From positions 2,604,001 to 2,668,000 of the forward strand of contig NZ_CP102664.1 in the NCBI RefSeq assembly GCF_026427355.1: a stretch of 64,000 nucleotides of DNA, written 5' to 3'. The stretch comes from Sphingobium sp. JS3065. Its GTDB lineage: Bacteria; Pseudomonadota; Alphaproteobacteria; Sphingomonadales; Sphingomonadaceae. Positions 29,492-38,005 of this stretch are shown piece after piece (positions within the stretch are counted from its first letter, which is position 1; each line of letters begins with the position of its first letter). A program made the position numbers and the translations under genes. The notes under the pieces are model-generated. The model made no database searches. It was not told the DNA's origin and worked only from the letters and a program-made list of their open reading frames with translations.

Positions 29492-29881
29492 TTAGGCGGT
29501 GCCCGCGACCGGCGCGTCCACGAAGCCCCACATCCGTTCCAGATTGTAGAAGCTGCGCACTTCCGGGCGGAACAGGTGGACGATCACGTCGCCGGCATCG
29601 ATCAGCACCCAGTCGGCCACGGGAAGCCCCTCTACACGGGCGGAGCGCCCGGTCGACTGCTTGATCCGCTCGGCCAGCTTCTGCGCCATCGATGCGACCT
29701 GGCGGGACGAACGCCCGCTGGCGATCACCATATGGTCGGCAATGCTGCTCTTGCCTTCGAGGGGGATGGAAATGGTTTCCTGCGCCTGGTCGTCGTCGAG
29801 CGATTTCAGGACAAGGTCATGCAGGGCGGCAACGCTATCGGCATTATGGGCCGTGTCGTTCGCGGGGTTGGGTCTGGTCAA
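29492..29881 (-). CDS. rsfS: Ribosomal silencing factor RsfS
   Basis: RsfS binds ribosomal protein uL14 and blocks subunit joining in starved cells. The 129-residue product carries the family pattern: ADHMVIASGRSSRQVASMA in the middle and DWVLIDAGDVIVHLFRPEVR, then FYNLERMWG at the C-terminus. The first 20 or so residues are a variable extension. It is 12 bases downstream of nadD and 43 bases upstream of rlmH, a conserved bacterial order. Confidence 0.95.
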   Translation of the reverse strand: MTRPNPANDTAHNADSVAALHDLVLKSLDDDQAQETISIPLEGKSSIADHMVIASGRSSRQVASMAQKLAERIKQSTGRSARVEGLPVADWVLIDAGDVIVHLFRPEVRSFYNLERMWGFVDAPVAGTA

Positions 29882-29893
29882 AAGTGCTCCATT

Positions 29894-30523
29894 CTAGACG
29901 ATCATCCGGCGCGTGAGCGGGTCGCGCGCACGCATTTCACTATATTCGCGATGCCAGAGGGGGTCCGCCTGCCGCAGCAGGGTCGCCGATCTTGGATCAG
30001 GGCGAAAGCGCAAAAGCACGAGCGCCGGAAGTCTCCAATCCGTCCAGTCTGCACTCTGGCGCGCGGGCCGGACGAAGCGCCGCAGCCAGCTCATGGCCGG
30101 TGAGCCATGGGCGGCTTCATCATAGCCGGGCCGGGCGATAACGGCAATGGGCATTATCCGGGCTATGCCGCGCCAGTCCCTCCACTGGCCGAACTGGGCC
30201 AGATTGTCGGCGCCCATCAGCCAGATGAAGCGATGGCGGGGATAGCGTGGCCTGAGCGCCTTGAGCGTGTCGATGGTGTAGCGGGTGCGAAGGTGCGCTT
30301 CGATCGCGGTGGGGCGGATGGGGGCGCGGCGCGCGACTTTTCGGGCGTGGGCGAGGCGGGCGGGGAGAGGCGCCATGCCCGCCTTCGGCTTCAGGGGGTT
30401 GCCGGGGGAGACGAGCCACCAGACTTCGTCCAGTCGGAGCGCCTGTGCCGCGAACAGGGAAATGGCGCGGTGCCCGCCATGCGCCGGGTTGAAGGAGCCG
30501 CCCAGAAGGCCGATGCGTTTCAT
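29894..30523 (-). CDS. nadD: Nicotinate-nucleotide adenylyltransferase
   Basis: NadD adenylates nicotinate mononucleotide in NAD synthesis. From the ATG at 30523 the protein reads MKRIGLLGGSFNPAHGGHRA, with the nucleotidyltransferase GGSFNPxHxGH motif. It then has RYTIDTLKAL, the FIWLMGADNLAQFGQWRDW region and a C-terminal REYSEMRARD segment, where most relatives have ISSTxIR. That loss of the usual ISSTxIR motif is common in alphaproteobacterial forms but should be noted. An ATG at 30535 is an alternative start. Confidence 0.93.
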   Translation of the reverse strand: MKRIGLLGGSFNPAHGGHRAISLFAAQALRLDEVWWLVSPGNPLKPKAGMAPLPARLAHARKVARRAPIRPTAIEAHLRTRYTIDTLKALRPRYPRHRFIWLMGADNLAQFGQWRDWRGIARIMPIAVIARPGYDEAAHGSPAMSWLRRFVRPARQSADWTDWRLPALVLLRFRPDPRSATLLRQADPLWHREYSEMRARDPLTRRMIV

Positions 30524-30613
30524 GATTCGGCCCATGCCAGTTGATCGGGGTTCGGGCAAATTCGGGGTTTGCGGGATTAACCGATTTGGGTGGAGGGCGG
30601 ACGTTCAGTTTTC

Positions 30614-30714
30614 CGTTCGGGCTGAGCGAAGTCGAAGGGCCATGCTGAGCAGAGGCGAAGCATAGAAGCCTCGCCCCGCTCGGCAGATGGCTTCGACTTC
30701 GCTCAGCCCGAACG
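30614..30714. repeat. Intergenic inverted repeat with 24-base perfect arms
   Basis: The arms CGTTCGGGCTGAGCGAAGTC plus GAAG (30614-30637) and their exact complement (30691-30714) flank a 53-base centre. This TTCGGGCTGAGCGAAGTCGAAG sequence type is widespread between genes in sphingomonads, to my knowledge. It lies upstream of nadD and downstream of rmuC. Confidence 0.85.
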
Positions 30715-30806
30715 AATATCTCACGTCAGATAATGGCCATTTCCCGACATTTCGAACTTGTCCCATGCGGACGTGGCGGAATCGTAAGAGGGAGATGGTC
30801 GGGCCG

Positions 30807-32228
30807 TTATTCCGCAGCATCCGGCAATGCCCGCACCGCTTCCGGCGAGGCCGGTTCGCGCACCAGCGCTTCCACCGGTTCCAATTCTTCCAGTTCCTTG
30901 CCGCCGGTTTCGATATTGAGGTCGCGCAGCTTGCGTCCCGTCACCAATACCCGGCCTTCGAAGCTGCCGATAAAGGCATTATAGTCACCCACCGCGCCGG
31001 TGAGGCGATTGCCGAGTTTCTTGAGCGATCCCGCCGCGCCGGCCAGCCGTTCATAGAGTTCCTTGCCCAGCATGCCGATGCGCTTGGCCTCGTCCGCCAT
31101 CTTTTCCTGCCGCCAGACCGCCGCCACGGTCCGGGCTATGGCGATGAGGTTGGTCGGGGTCGCCAGCAGCACGCGCTTTCCGAAGGCATGGTCCCAAAGC
31201 TGCGGATCATGTTCCAGCGCGGCGGACAGGAAATGTTCGCCCGGCACGAACATGATCACATAGTCTGGGGCGTCATCGAACTGGTCGGCATAGCTTTTCC
31301 GCCCCAGCGTATCGACATGGGCGCGCATCGCGGCGGCGTGGGCGGAAAGCAGGCGTTTCCTTTCCTCATCCCCCTCCGCCCCATAGGCGTCCTGATAGGC
31401 GTTCAATGACACTTTGGCGTCGATCACCAGCGCCCGGCCGCCCGGCACGCGCAGGATGGCGTCGGGACGCAGGCGGCCATCCTCCCCCTCCACGCTGACC
31501 TCCGTCTGGAAATCGACATGTTCGGACAGGCCGCAGGTTTCCAGCACGTTGCGCAACTGCTGTTCGCCCCAGCGGCCCCGCGCCTTGGGGGCGTGGCGCA
31601 GCGAATCGACGAGCCGCTGGGCCTCTGCGCGCACTGCTTCCTGGCCGCTCTTCATCGATTCGATCTCACCGCGCAAAATGCCATAGGCTTCGGTGCGCTG
31701 CTGCTCGATCTGGGTGATCTTCTGGTCGTAGCGCTGGATCGTCTCATTGACCGGGTGCAGCAACTGCTTGAGTTGCGCCTCGCTCTTCTCATGCGCCTGC
31801 GTCATGCGCTGGTCGGCGCGTTCCAGGAAATGGCTCTGCGCCTGATGCAGCAGCTTGCCGCCAATCTCGCTGAATTGTGCCGAAAGCTGTTCCTTGGCGT
31901 CCTTGAGCGCGGCGATCTGCGCCTCGAAAGCCTCCGCCCGCGCCTGCGTGTCGGACTGGAGCGCCGCCAGTTCCCGTGCCGCCAGTTCCCGCGCCATACG
32001 CTCCCCCTCCAGCTTTTGCGCCAGGTCAGCCGCCTGCGCGGCGCGTTCCTGCGCCACCGCCAGTTCCTGGATCGCGCCGTTGCGCTGCGCCGTGGCGATG
32101 TCGAGCTTCGCCGCCAGTTCCGCCTTTTCCGCCGCGAGGGGCGCGGCCGCCCTGCCGCGAAACAGCCAGCCCAGGCCAAGGCCCACGGCCAGGGCGACGA
32201 TGACGAAAATGGCGGACAGACTGTCCAT
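30807..32228 (-). CDS. rmuC: DNA recombination protein RmuC
   Basis: RmuC limits inversions at short inverted repeats by an unknown nuclease-like mechanism. The start at 32228 has GGGG before it and gives an N-terminal membrane anchor (AIFVIVALAVGLGLGWLF). A long coiled coil (residues 40-180) precedes the conserved RmuC domain: GRWGEQQLRNVLETCGLSEH, LRPDAILRVPGGRALVIDAK, DYVIMFVPGEHFLSAALE and KRVLLATPTNLIAIARTV. The 473-residue length is normal. It is followed on its 3' side by palindromic repeats, possibly relevant to its role. Confidence 0.93.
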   Translation of the reverse strand: MDSLSAIFVIVALAVGLGLGWLFRGRAAAPLAAEKAELAAKLDIATAQRNGAIQELAVAQERAAQAADLAQKLEGERMARELAARELAALQSDTQARAEAFEAQIAALKDAKEQLSAQFSEIGGKLLHQAQSHFLERADQRMTQAHEKSEAQLKQLLHPVNETIQRYDQKITQIEQQRTEAYGILRGEIESMKSGQEAVRAEAQRLVDSLRHAPKARGRWGEQQLRNVLETCGLSEHVDFQTEVSVEGEDGRLRPDAILRVPGGRALVIDAKVSLNAYQDAYGAEGDEERKRLLSAHAAAMRAHVDTLGRKSYADQFDDAPDYVIMFVPGEHFLSAALEHDPQLWDHAFGKRVLLATPTNLIAIARTVAAVWRQEKMADEAKRIGMLGKELYERLAGAAGSLKKLGNRLTGAVGDYNAFIGSFEGRVLVTGRKLRDLNIETGGKELEELEPVEALVREPASPEAVRALPDAAE

Positions 32229-32461
32229 GAAAACCCCTTTATGGAACGAAAGGTGAACATAGCGGCGTGACGGCATCGGCGCAAGCCTCATCCCGCCCGA
32301 CGGCCGGAACCGGCCCGCGCGACGGCATTGAAAGCGGCTCTGCCTGCCCCATCTAGCATTTTCCCCTTGCCCCGGCGGCTATCCCATGCACAAAGCTTGC
32401 CAATTGTCGCGGCCGGGGCAGGATTTACCGGCGATCAACCATGCGGCAGCAAGGATGAATG

Positions 32462-33247
32462 ATGGACGACGTGATGATGCAGGACCGGACAGCACCGGCA
32501 TCGCCCCTTCCCCCGCAGGAAGTGGGAGAGGGCCTGTCCGTCATCTCCATCGCCAAAAGCTATGACAAGCGCGTCGTGCTGGCCGATGTGTCGCTGACCG
32601 TCGGCAAGGGCGAGGTGGTCGGCCTGCTAGGCCCCAATGGCGCGGGCAAGACGACCTGTTTCTATTCGGTGATGGGGCTGGTGCGGCCCGACCATGGCCG
32701 CATCGTGCTGGACGGGCAGGATATCACCGGCCTGCCCATGTATCGCCGGTCGATATTGGGGCTGGGCTATCTGCCGCAGGAAACCTCCATTTTTCGCGGG
32801 CTGACGGTGGCGCAGAATATCGGCGCGGTGCTGGAACTGGCGGAGCCGGACAAGGCGGCGCGGCAGGCGCGGCTGGAACAGTTGCTGGAGGAATTCGGCC
32901 TGACCCGGCTGCGCGATTCGTCGGCCATGGCGCTGTCGGGCGGCGAGCGGCGCCGTTGCGAAATCGCCCGCGCCCTGGCGGCCAATCCGTCGATCGTGCT
33001 GCTGGACGAGCCTTTCGCGGGCATCGATCCGCTGTCCATCGCCGATATTCGAGGCCTGGTGAAGCAGTTGAAGACCCGCGGCATCGGCGTGCTGATCACT
33101 GACCATAATGTCCGCGAGACGCTGGAGATCGTGGATCGCGCCTGCATCATCTACGACGGCAAGATGCTGTTCGCGGGCAGCCCGACCGAGCTTGTCGCCA
33201 ATGCCGATGTGCGGCGGCTCTATCTGGGCGAGAATTTCTCGCTCTGA
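32462..33247 (+). CDS. lptB: LPS export ABC transporter ATP-binding protein
   Basis: LptB powers LPS extraction from the inner membrane with LptF and LptG. Motifs: Walker A GPNGAGKTT, Q-loop YLPQETSIFRGLTV, signature LSGGERRRCEIARAL, Walker B IVLLDEPFAGIDP and H-loop ITDHNVRETLEI. AAGGA at 32451 fits the ATG at 32462 (the one at 32459 is too close). The first 26 or so residues are an extension before the usual start (LSVISIAKSYDKR); part of it (SPLPPQEVGEG) is encoded by a CCCTTCCC/GGGAGAGGG hairpin like the intergenic repeats. lptA and lptC are not next to it; rpoN follows after 48 bases. Confidence 0.94.
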   Translation: MDDVMMQDRTAPASPLPPQEVGEGLSVISIAKSYDKRVVLADVSLTVGKGEVVGLLGPNGAGKTTCFYSVMGLVRPDHGRIVLDGQDITGLPMYRRSILGLGYLPQETSIFRGLTVAQNIGAVLELAEPDKAARQARLEQLLEEFGLTRLRDSSAMALSGGERRRCEIARALAANPSIVLLDEPFAGIDPLSIADIRGLVKQLKTRGIGVLITDHNVRETLEIVDRACIIYDGKMLFAGSPTELVANADVRRLYLGENFSL

Positions 33248-33295
33248 CATGATGGAGGAGCAGCCCCTTCCTGACAGCGGCGAGGGGAAGAGCTG

Positions 33296-34807
33296 ATGGC
33301 GCTCGCACCCCGTCTCGACCTGCGGCAGAGCCAGTCGCTCGTCATGACGCCGCAGCTTCAGCAGGCGATCAAGCTGCTGGCGCTGTCCAATCTGGAGATC
33401 GAGGCGTTCGTCGCGGGCGAGCTGGAGAAAAACCCGCTGCTGGAGGCTGGCGGGGCGGATGATTTCGCGCCGCCCGCCGACGGTGTGGACCGGGCCGCGG
33501 AACAGCATGACCTGCGCGCGGAGACGGGCGATGCCGACCGGTTGATCGGCCAGGGGCTGGGCGCTGCGGATTCGCCGCTGGATGTCGATTATGGCGCGGA
33601 AACCTTCATCGACGATGGGCCGGGCGACCGGGTGGCGAGCGCCGCCATCGGCTCCGGCGGCATGGACATTCTGTCCGGCAGCGGCGAGGCGCCCGATTTC
33701 GACAGCTTCGCCAATCCGGAACAGGGCCTTCAGGAACATCTGATGGATCAGGCCCGCAGCGCCCTGTCGGGCATGGACCTGACCATAGCGACCCAGTTGA
33801 TAGGGCAGATAGACGAGGCCGGTTATCTGGAGGCCAATCTGCTGGAAACCGCCCATGGCATGGGCGTGGCGCTCTACAGGGTCGAGCAGGTGCTGGCGGT
33901 GATCCAGGGCTTCGATCCCACCGGGGTCGGGGCGCGGTCCCTGTCGGAATGCCTGGCTTTGCAGGCCAGGGAGGCGGACCGGTACGACCCCTGCATGGCG
34001 AAGCTGCTCGCCAATCTGGACCTGCTCGCCAAGGGGGCGCTGCCGCAGTTGCGGCGGATCTGCGGCGTGGATGAGGAGGATATGGCGGACATGATCCGCG
34101 AGTTGCGCGGCTATGATCCCAAGCCCGGCCTGCGCTTTTCCACGGAGAGCGCCGCGCCCGTGACGCCCGACCTGTTCGTGCGGCCGACGCGGGAGGGCTG
34201 GTCGATCGAGGTCAACAGCGCCACCCTGCCCCGCGTGCTGATCAACCGGACCTATTATGTCGAACTGGCTTCAGGGCCGCAGGACAGGACGTCGAAAGCC
34301 TGGCTGGCGGATTGCCTGGCCAGCGCCAACTGGCTGGTGAAGGCGCTGGACCAGCGGCAGAAGACCATCGTCAAGGTCGCGAGCGAGATCGTCCGCCAGC
34401 AGGAGGATTTTTTCCGCAAGGGCGTGGAGCATCTGAAGCCGCTGACGCTGAAGACCGTGGCCGACGCGATCCAGATGCATGAATCGACCGTCAGCCGGGT
34501 GACGTCGAACAAATATCTGTCCTGCCCGCGCGGCATGTATGAACTCAAATATTTCTTCACCAGCGGCGTGGCGGCGGCCAGCGGCGACGGCGCGGTGTCG
34601 GCCGAGGCGGTGAAGAGCCATATCAAGGCGCTGATCGCGGCGGAGACGCCCGACGCCATATTGTCCGACGACACGCTGGTCGACCTGCTGCGCGCCAAGG
34701 GCATGGACATCGCCCGCCGCACCGTGGCCAAATATCGGGAGGCGATGGGGATCGGCTCCTCCGTGCAGCGGCGGCGGCAGAAGGCGTTGCGGGGGCAGGC
34801 GGCTTAG
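33296..34807 (+). CDS. rpoN: RNA polymerase sigma-54 factor
   Basis: Sigma-54 directs transcription from -24/-12 promoters with AAA+ activators such as NtrC. The 503-residue protein has region I (QSQSLVMTPQLQQAIKLLAL) which contacts activators, an acidic region II (residues 50-130), the core-binding domain, the HTH around TVADAIQMHESTVSRVTSNK and the RpoN box ARRTVAKYRE near residue 478. A candidate target, the glnK-amtB promoter, is 5.4 kb downstream in the window. Its TAG stop is the first three bases of a 146-base palindrome. Confidence 0.97.
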   Translation: MALAPRLDLRQSQSLVMTPQLQQAIKLLALSNLEIEAFVAGELEKNPLLEAGGADDFAPPADGVDRAAEQHDLRAETGDADRLIGQGLGAADSPLDVDYGAETFIDDGPGDRVASAAIGSGGMDILSGSGEAPDFDSFANPEQGLQEHLMDQARSALSGMDLTIATQLIGQIDEAGYLEANLLETAHGMGVALYRVEQVLAVIQGFDPTGVGARSLSECLALQAREADRYDPCMAKLLANLDLLAKGALPQLRRICGVDEEDMADMIRELRGYDPKPGLRFSTESAAPVTPDLFVRPTREGWSIEVNSATLPRVLINRTYYVELASGPQDRTSKAWLADCLASANWLVKALDQRQKTIVKVASEIVRQQEDFFRKGVEHLKPLTLKTVADAIQMHESTVSRVTSNKYLSCPRGMYELKYFFTSGVAAASGDGAVSAEAVKSHIKALIAAETPDAILSDDTLVDLLRAKGMDIARRTVAKYREAMGIGSSVQRRRQKALRGQAA

Positions 34808-34950
34808 GACCAATCGCCATTCAGCCCATGGCGGCCTGCAAATGGCACTTTTCCGTGCTTCCGGTGCTCACGTACTTAAGTACGCTGCGCTCCGGGTCAC
34901 GAAAAACTACCATTTTCGGCTCGCCCTGAACTGAATGGCGATTGGTCCTA
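34805..34950. repeat. 146-base palindromic element at the rpoN stop codon
   Basis: The ends are perfect 20-base inverted repeats, TAGGACCAATCGCCATTCAG at 34805-34824 and its complement at 34931-34950. Inner blocks also pair imperfectly (AAATGGCACTTTTCCGTG with CACGAAAAACTACCATTT), and the exact centre is the perfect palindrome GTACTTAAGTAC (34872-34883). The whole element can fold into one long hairpin and includes the rpoN stop. Confidence 0.9.
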
Positions 34951-34969
34951 GCGGGGATTCTCTTACTTT

Positions 34970-34998
34970 CGTCATGCTAAACTTGTTTCAGCATGACG
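34970..34998. repeat. Short hairpin repeat
   Basis: CGTCATGCTAAAC-TTG-TTTCAGCATGACG forms a stem of about 12 pairs. One arm of the same sequence (CGTCATGCTGAACTTG) recurs at 26039-26054. There is no T-run on either side, so it is not a standard terminator. Confidence 0.65.
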
Positions 34999-35097
34999 GA
35001 TGAGGAGGGGACGGAAATCCGTTCATAAGCTTGACCCGACCGACACAAGCGGCGACATCGGGCATTTCTTCACCCTAAGGGATTTCGTCGCCGCCCC

Positions 35098-35949
35098 ATG
35101 TCCATCGCCTATCTGAACGGTCGTTTTCTGCCATTGGCCGAAGCCCAGGTCTCCGTGCTGGATCGCGGCTTCCTGTTCGCGGACGGCATTTACGAGGTCG
35201 CGGCGGTGATCGACGGCAAGCTGGTCGACAGCGCGTCCCATCTCGCCCGGCTGGAACGGTCGACCGGGGAAATCGGCATCGCCCTACCCCTCTCCCTTGC
35301 GGAGATAGAGGCGGCGCAGAAGGAACTGGTGGCGCGCAATACGCTGACGGAAGGGCTGGTCTATCTTCAGATCACGCGGGGCGCCGACGCGACTCGCGAT
35401 TTCCTGCCCTCGCCCGATATCCAGCCGACGCTGGTGATGTTCGTCCAGGCCAGGCCTTTCCTGGACGTGCCTGCCGCGCGCGACGGCATCGCGGTGGCGA
35501 CCATGCCCGACCTGCGCTGGGCGCGGCGCGACATCAAGAGCGTGGGCCTGCTCGCCCAGGCCATGGCCAAGCGTGCCGCCGCGCAAGCGGGCGCGCAGGA
35601 GGCGTGGATGGTGGAGGACGGCTTCGTCACCGAGGGCGCGTCCTCCACCGCCTTCATCGTGACGGAGGAGGGCATCGTCACCCGGCCCTATAGCCAGGCG
35701 GTGCTGGCGGGTTGCACGGGCGCGGCGCTGACCGCGCTGGCGGAGGAAAGCGGCATCGCCATCGTCCGCCGCCCCTTCACCGTCGCGGAGGCATTGGCGG
35801 CGAAGGAAGCCTTCATCGCCAGCGCCTCGACGCTCTGCCAGTCGGTGGTGCGGATCGATGGTCAGGCCATCGGCGACGGCACGCCCGGTCCGGTCGCGAT
35901 GCGGCTGCGCGCTCTTTATATCGACTTTGCCCGGCGCACGGCCGTTTGA
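35098..35949 (+). CDS. D-amino-acid transaminase (class IV PLP enzyme)
   Basis: The 283-residue protein belongs to fold-type IV aminotransferases: MSIAYLNGRFLPLAEAQVSV, DRGFLFADGIYEVAAVIDG, the PLP-binding Lys147 in ARRDIKSVGLL, the Glu in DGFVTEGASSTAFIV and the phosphate-binding TGAALTALAEE with SASTLCQSVVRIDG. The YEV and RGAD patterns favour D-amino-acid transaminase (D-Ala + 2-oxoglutarate to pyruvate + D-Glu) over branched-chain or ADC lyase relatives. It could supply D-Glu for peptidoglycan or use D-amino acids. It is monocistronic, downstream of the rpoN palindrome. Confidence 0.87.
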   Translation: MSIAYLNGRFLPLAEAQVSVLDRGFLFADGIYEVAAVIDGKLVDSASHLARLERSTGEIGIALPLSLAEIEAAQKELVARNTLTEGLVYLQITRGADATRDFLPSPDIQPTLVMFVQARPFLDVPAARDGIAVATMPDLRWARRDIKSVGLLAQAMAKRAAAQAGAQEAWMVEDGFVTEGASSTAFIVTEEGIVTRPYSQAVLAGCTGAALTALAEESGIAIVRRPFTVAEALAAKEAFIASASTLCQSVVRIDGQAIGDGTPGPVAMRLRALYIDFARRTAV

Positions 35950-36205
35950 GCAAGAGGGCGTTTGAGCAAAAGAGCGCGCAAAACTTGATCCGTTTCGGAT
36001 GAAAGAACGGAACGCCGCCATTCCCCATTTCGGCGGGGATCGAGCCTCCATTTTGGTGGTTCGTTACGGCGGGACCGGAAAAGACCCGTTTACAAGGCGG
36101 TCGATGGACGCGATGGGCGGCCTTTATCTCCATAATGGAGAATGGCCTGGCTGCGTAACGACGGCGTTAAGTTTAGCTGGACCAAACAGGATGGGAGGTT
36201 TCGGC

Positions 36206-37210
36206 GTGGGTTTGGATCATGATGAGATCGGTTTCGGCGCATCCCTGGACCAGCCCTTCGGCGCGCGGGACGACCGGCCGGGCCTGCTGATCCTGGCGGA
36301 TGACGTCTATCTGGACGACGCCGCGATGCTGAGCCGGGCGGCGGGGCTTCGCCTGCTGGGCACGGTGCCGCTGGACCAGGCGTCGACCCGGCTGGACGTG
36401 CAGATCGGCTGCGACATCATCCTGTGCTTCTGCCCGACGCCCGACGCGATGATCGAACGGCTGCTGGTGCAGATCGAGACATTGGCGTTGCAGAACGACA
36501 TGCCCGTCATCCTGGTGGCGGACCTGGAGACCGTCGACCTAGCCTATGCCTGCCTGCGCAGCGAGCGGACCCAGTTGCTTTGCAGGCCGGGGCATACGGA
36601 CCTGGCCGCCGCCCTTCTGGCCGCCGCCCGCCAGACCGGCTCCGGCGCGTTCCATGAGGCCAACCGGGACAATGAAGGGCTGCGGCTCCAGCAATTGAGC
36701 GACGAGGTGAGCCGCCTGGCCCGCACGCTGGAGGCGCTGACGCTGCGTCCCCGCCATGCGACGCCGTCCTTCGAACTGGGGCCGCGCATATCGGACGAAC
36801 CCAGCGACTATATCGGCATGCCGTCGCTGGAGCCGATCGGCAGCGCCGACAAGTCCGGCGATGCCGCCGTCGTGGATGCGGCGCAGGTACGCGACCTGCT
36901 GCGGGCGCGGCGGCTGCGCGACGATTTCCTGCCCGCCGATCTGTTCGCGGACCCCGCCTGGGACATGTTGCTGGACCTGCTGGCGGCGCGGCTGGAGCAT
37001 GAGCGCGTGTCCGTGTCCAGCCTGTGCATCGCGTCGGCGGTGCCGCCGACCACGGCGCTGCGCTGGATAAGGACATTGACGGAAAAGGGCTTCGTCGACC
37101 GCCAGGCCGATCCGCATGACGGGCGGCGGGTCTTCATCGCGCTGGCCGATCATACGGCAGAGGCGTTGAGCCGATGGTTCACCGCCAGCCGCCGTTTCCT
37201 GTGCGCGTGA
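36206..37210 (+). CDS. Winged-helix (MarR-like) DNA-binding protein with receiver-like N-terminus
   Basis: The GTG at 36206 has a strong GGGAGG seven bases upstream, so I prefer it to the ATG at 35999; the product is then 334 residues. The C-terminal 90 residues form a MarR-like winged helix (LCIASAVPPTTALRWIRTLT, then EKGFVDRQADPHDGRRVFIA). The N-terminal half (residues 20-140) alternates hydrophobic strands and helices (GLLILADDVYLDDAAM; CDIILCFCP; MPVILVADLETVD), like a receiver domain without its acidic pocket. I infer a regulator, target unknown. It ends 85 bases before tRNA-Val. Confidence 0.75.
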   Translation: MGLDHDEIGFGASLDQPFGARDDRPGLLILADDVYLDDAAMLSRAAGLRLLGTVPLDQASTRLDVQIGCDIILCFCPTPDAMIERLLVQIETLALQNDMPVILVADLETVDLAYACLRSERTQLLCRPGHTDLAAALLAAARQTGSGAFHEANRDNEGLRLQQLSDEVSRLARTLEALTLRPRHATPSFELGPRISDEPSDYIGMPSLEPIGSADKSGDAAVVDAAQVRDLLRARRLRDDFLPADLFADPAWDMLLDLLAARLEHERVSVSSLCIASAVPPTTALRWIRTLTEKGFVDRQADPHDGRRVFIALADHTAEALSRWFTASRRFLCA

Positions 37211-37295
37211 CGAATATCCGGTCATCCCCGCTTGACCGGCGTCCCGATTGCCGTAGATAGGCGCGCACCGGACGCCTGCGGTCAACAAAGGCATC

Positions 37296-37371
37296 GGGCG
37301 ATTAGCTCAGTTGGTAGAGCGTCTCGTTTACACCGAGAATGTCGGCGGTTCGAGCCCGTCATCGCCCACCA
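37296..37371 (+). tRNA. tRNA-Val (anticodon UAC)
   Basis: GGGCGAT/ATCGCCC acceptor stem, D-arm AGCTCAGTTGGTAGAGC, anticodon stem TCTCG/CGAGA around TTTACAC (anticodon TAC), T-loop GTTCGAGCC and an encoded CCA at 37369-37371. Confidence 0.97.
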
Positions 37372-37459
37372 TATCCCCCTTTCCAGAAATCTGTTCCCGC
37401 CTGGACCGAAGTGGCGTAGGGTCGCCGCCACCGAACGCTTTTGCGAGGCGCATGGCATC

Positions 37460-37633
37460 ATGTCTCTCACGCTTCTCCTTGCCGGTGCGATAGCGCCTTT
37501 CCTGCTGATCCTGTCGCCGGTTTCGCTGGCGACCGCCCGCGATTGCCTGGATTGGGACGCCCCGGCCAAGGCGGTCGACGTCGCGGTGGAAAAGCCCTGC
37601 CCGAAAAAGAAGCCGCCGCTCCTGCTGATGTAA
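37460..37633 (+). CDS. Small hypothetical exported or membrane peptide
   Basis: A possible 57-residue protein downstream of tRNA-Val. It starts MSLTLLLAGAIAPFLLILSP, continues VSLATARDCLDWDAP (signal peptide or anchor with an ATA-R junction) and ends with a Lys/Pro-rich tail containing a second Cys (EKPCPKKKPPLLLM). There is no strong ribosome-binding site, and I recognise no family. It might be a real short gene, or an open frame between tRNA-Val and the zinc-finger gene. Confidence 0.42.
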   Translation: MSLTLLLAGAIAPFLLILSPVSLATARDCLDWDAPAKAVDVAVEKPCPKKKPPLLLM

Positions 37634-37689
37634 ACGCCCTTCGCCACGGATATTGCGGCGCGGCGTCAGCGCTGCTAATCGGTGCCGCC

Positions 37690-37917
37690 ATGATCCAGCC
37701 GCCTGAAATCATCCGAGTCACCAAGTCCCGCGTCTCCTGCGACGGTTCGGGCGAAATTCCCGCCGCGCTGGGCCATCCGCGCGTCTTCCTTGAGATCGAT
37801 GAGCATGGCTATGTCGACTGCGGCTATTGCGACCGCCGCTTCGTGCTGGCCGGCGGCGTCGCCGATACGCCGGAAATCGCCGGGCTGCCGGATATTTCTT
37901 CGGGCGCCAGCCTTTAA
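37690..37917 (+). CDS. CHCC-type zinc-finger domain protein (NDUFS6-like)
   Basis: The 75-residue protein matches the zf-CHCC family: VSCDGSGEIPAALGHPRVFL, then GYVDCGYCDRRFVL, giving the ligands Cys-His-Cys-Cys (C in VSCDG, H in LGHPR, C and C in DCGYC). The same domain forms the zinc site of mitochondrial complex I subunit NDUFS6/13 kDa. In alphaproteobacteria these small proteins are commonly linked to complex I, which is an inference here because no nuo genes are in the window. Confidence 0.87.
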   Translation: MIQPPEIIRVTKSRVSCDGSGEIPAALGHPRVFLEIDEHGYVDCGYCDRRFVLAGGVADTPEIAGLPDISSGASL

Positions 37918-38005
37918 TCTTCATTTCATGGGCTGTCGCTCGTCAGAATGGCGTAGCTTCGATTTTTGATTGGGCTTGCCGCCTGCCGCTCCTATATCAG
38001 GCGGC

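Noticed and set aside
35999..36205. Longer start of the winged-helix protein
   Set aside because: No ribosome-binding site at 35999, and the extra 69 residues look non-coding; GGGAGG precedes the GTG at 36206.
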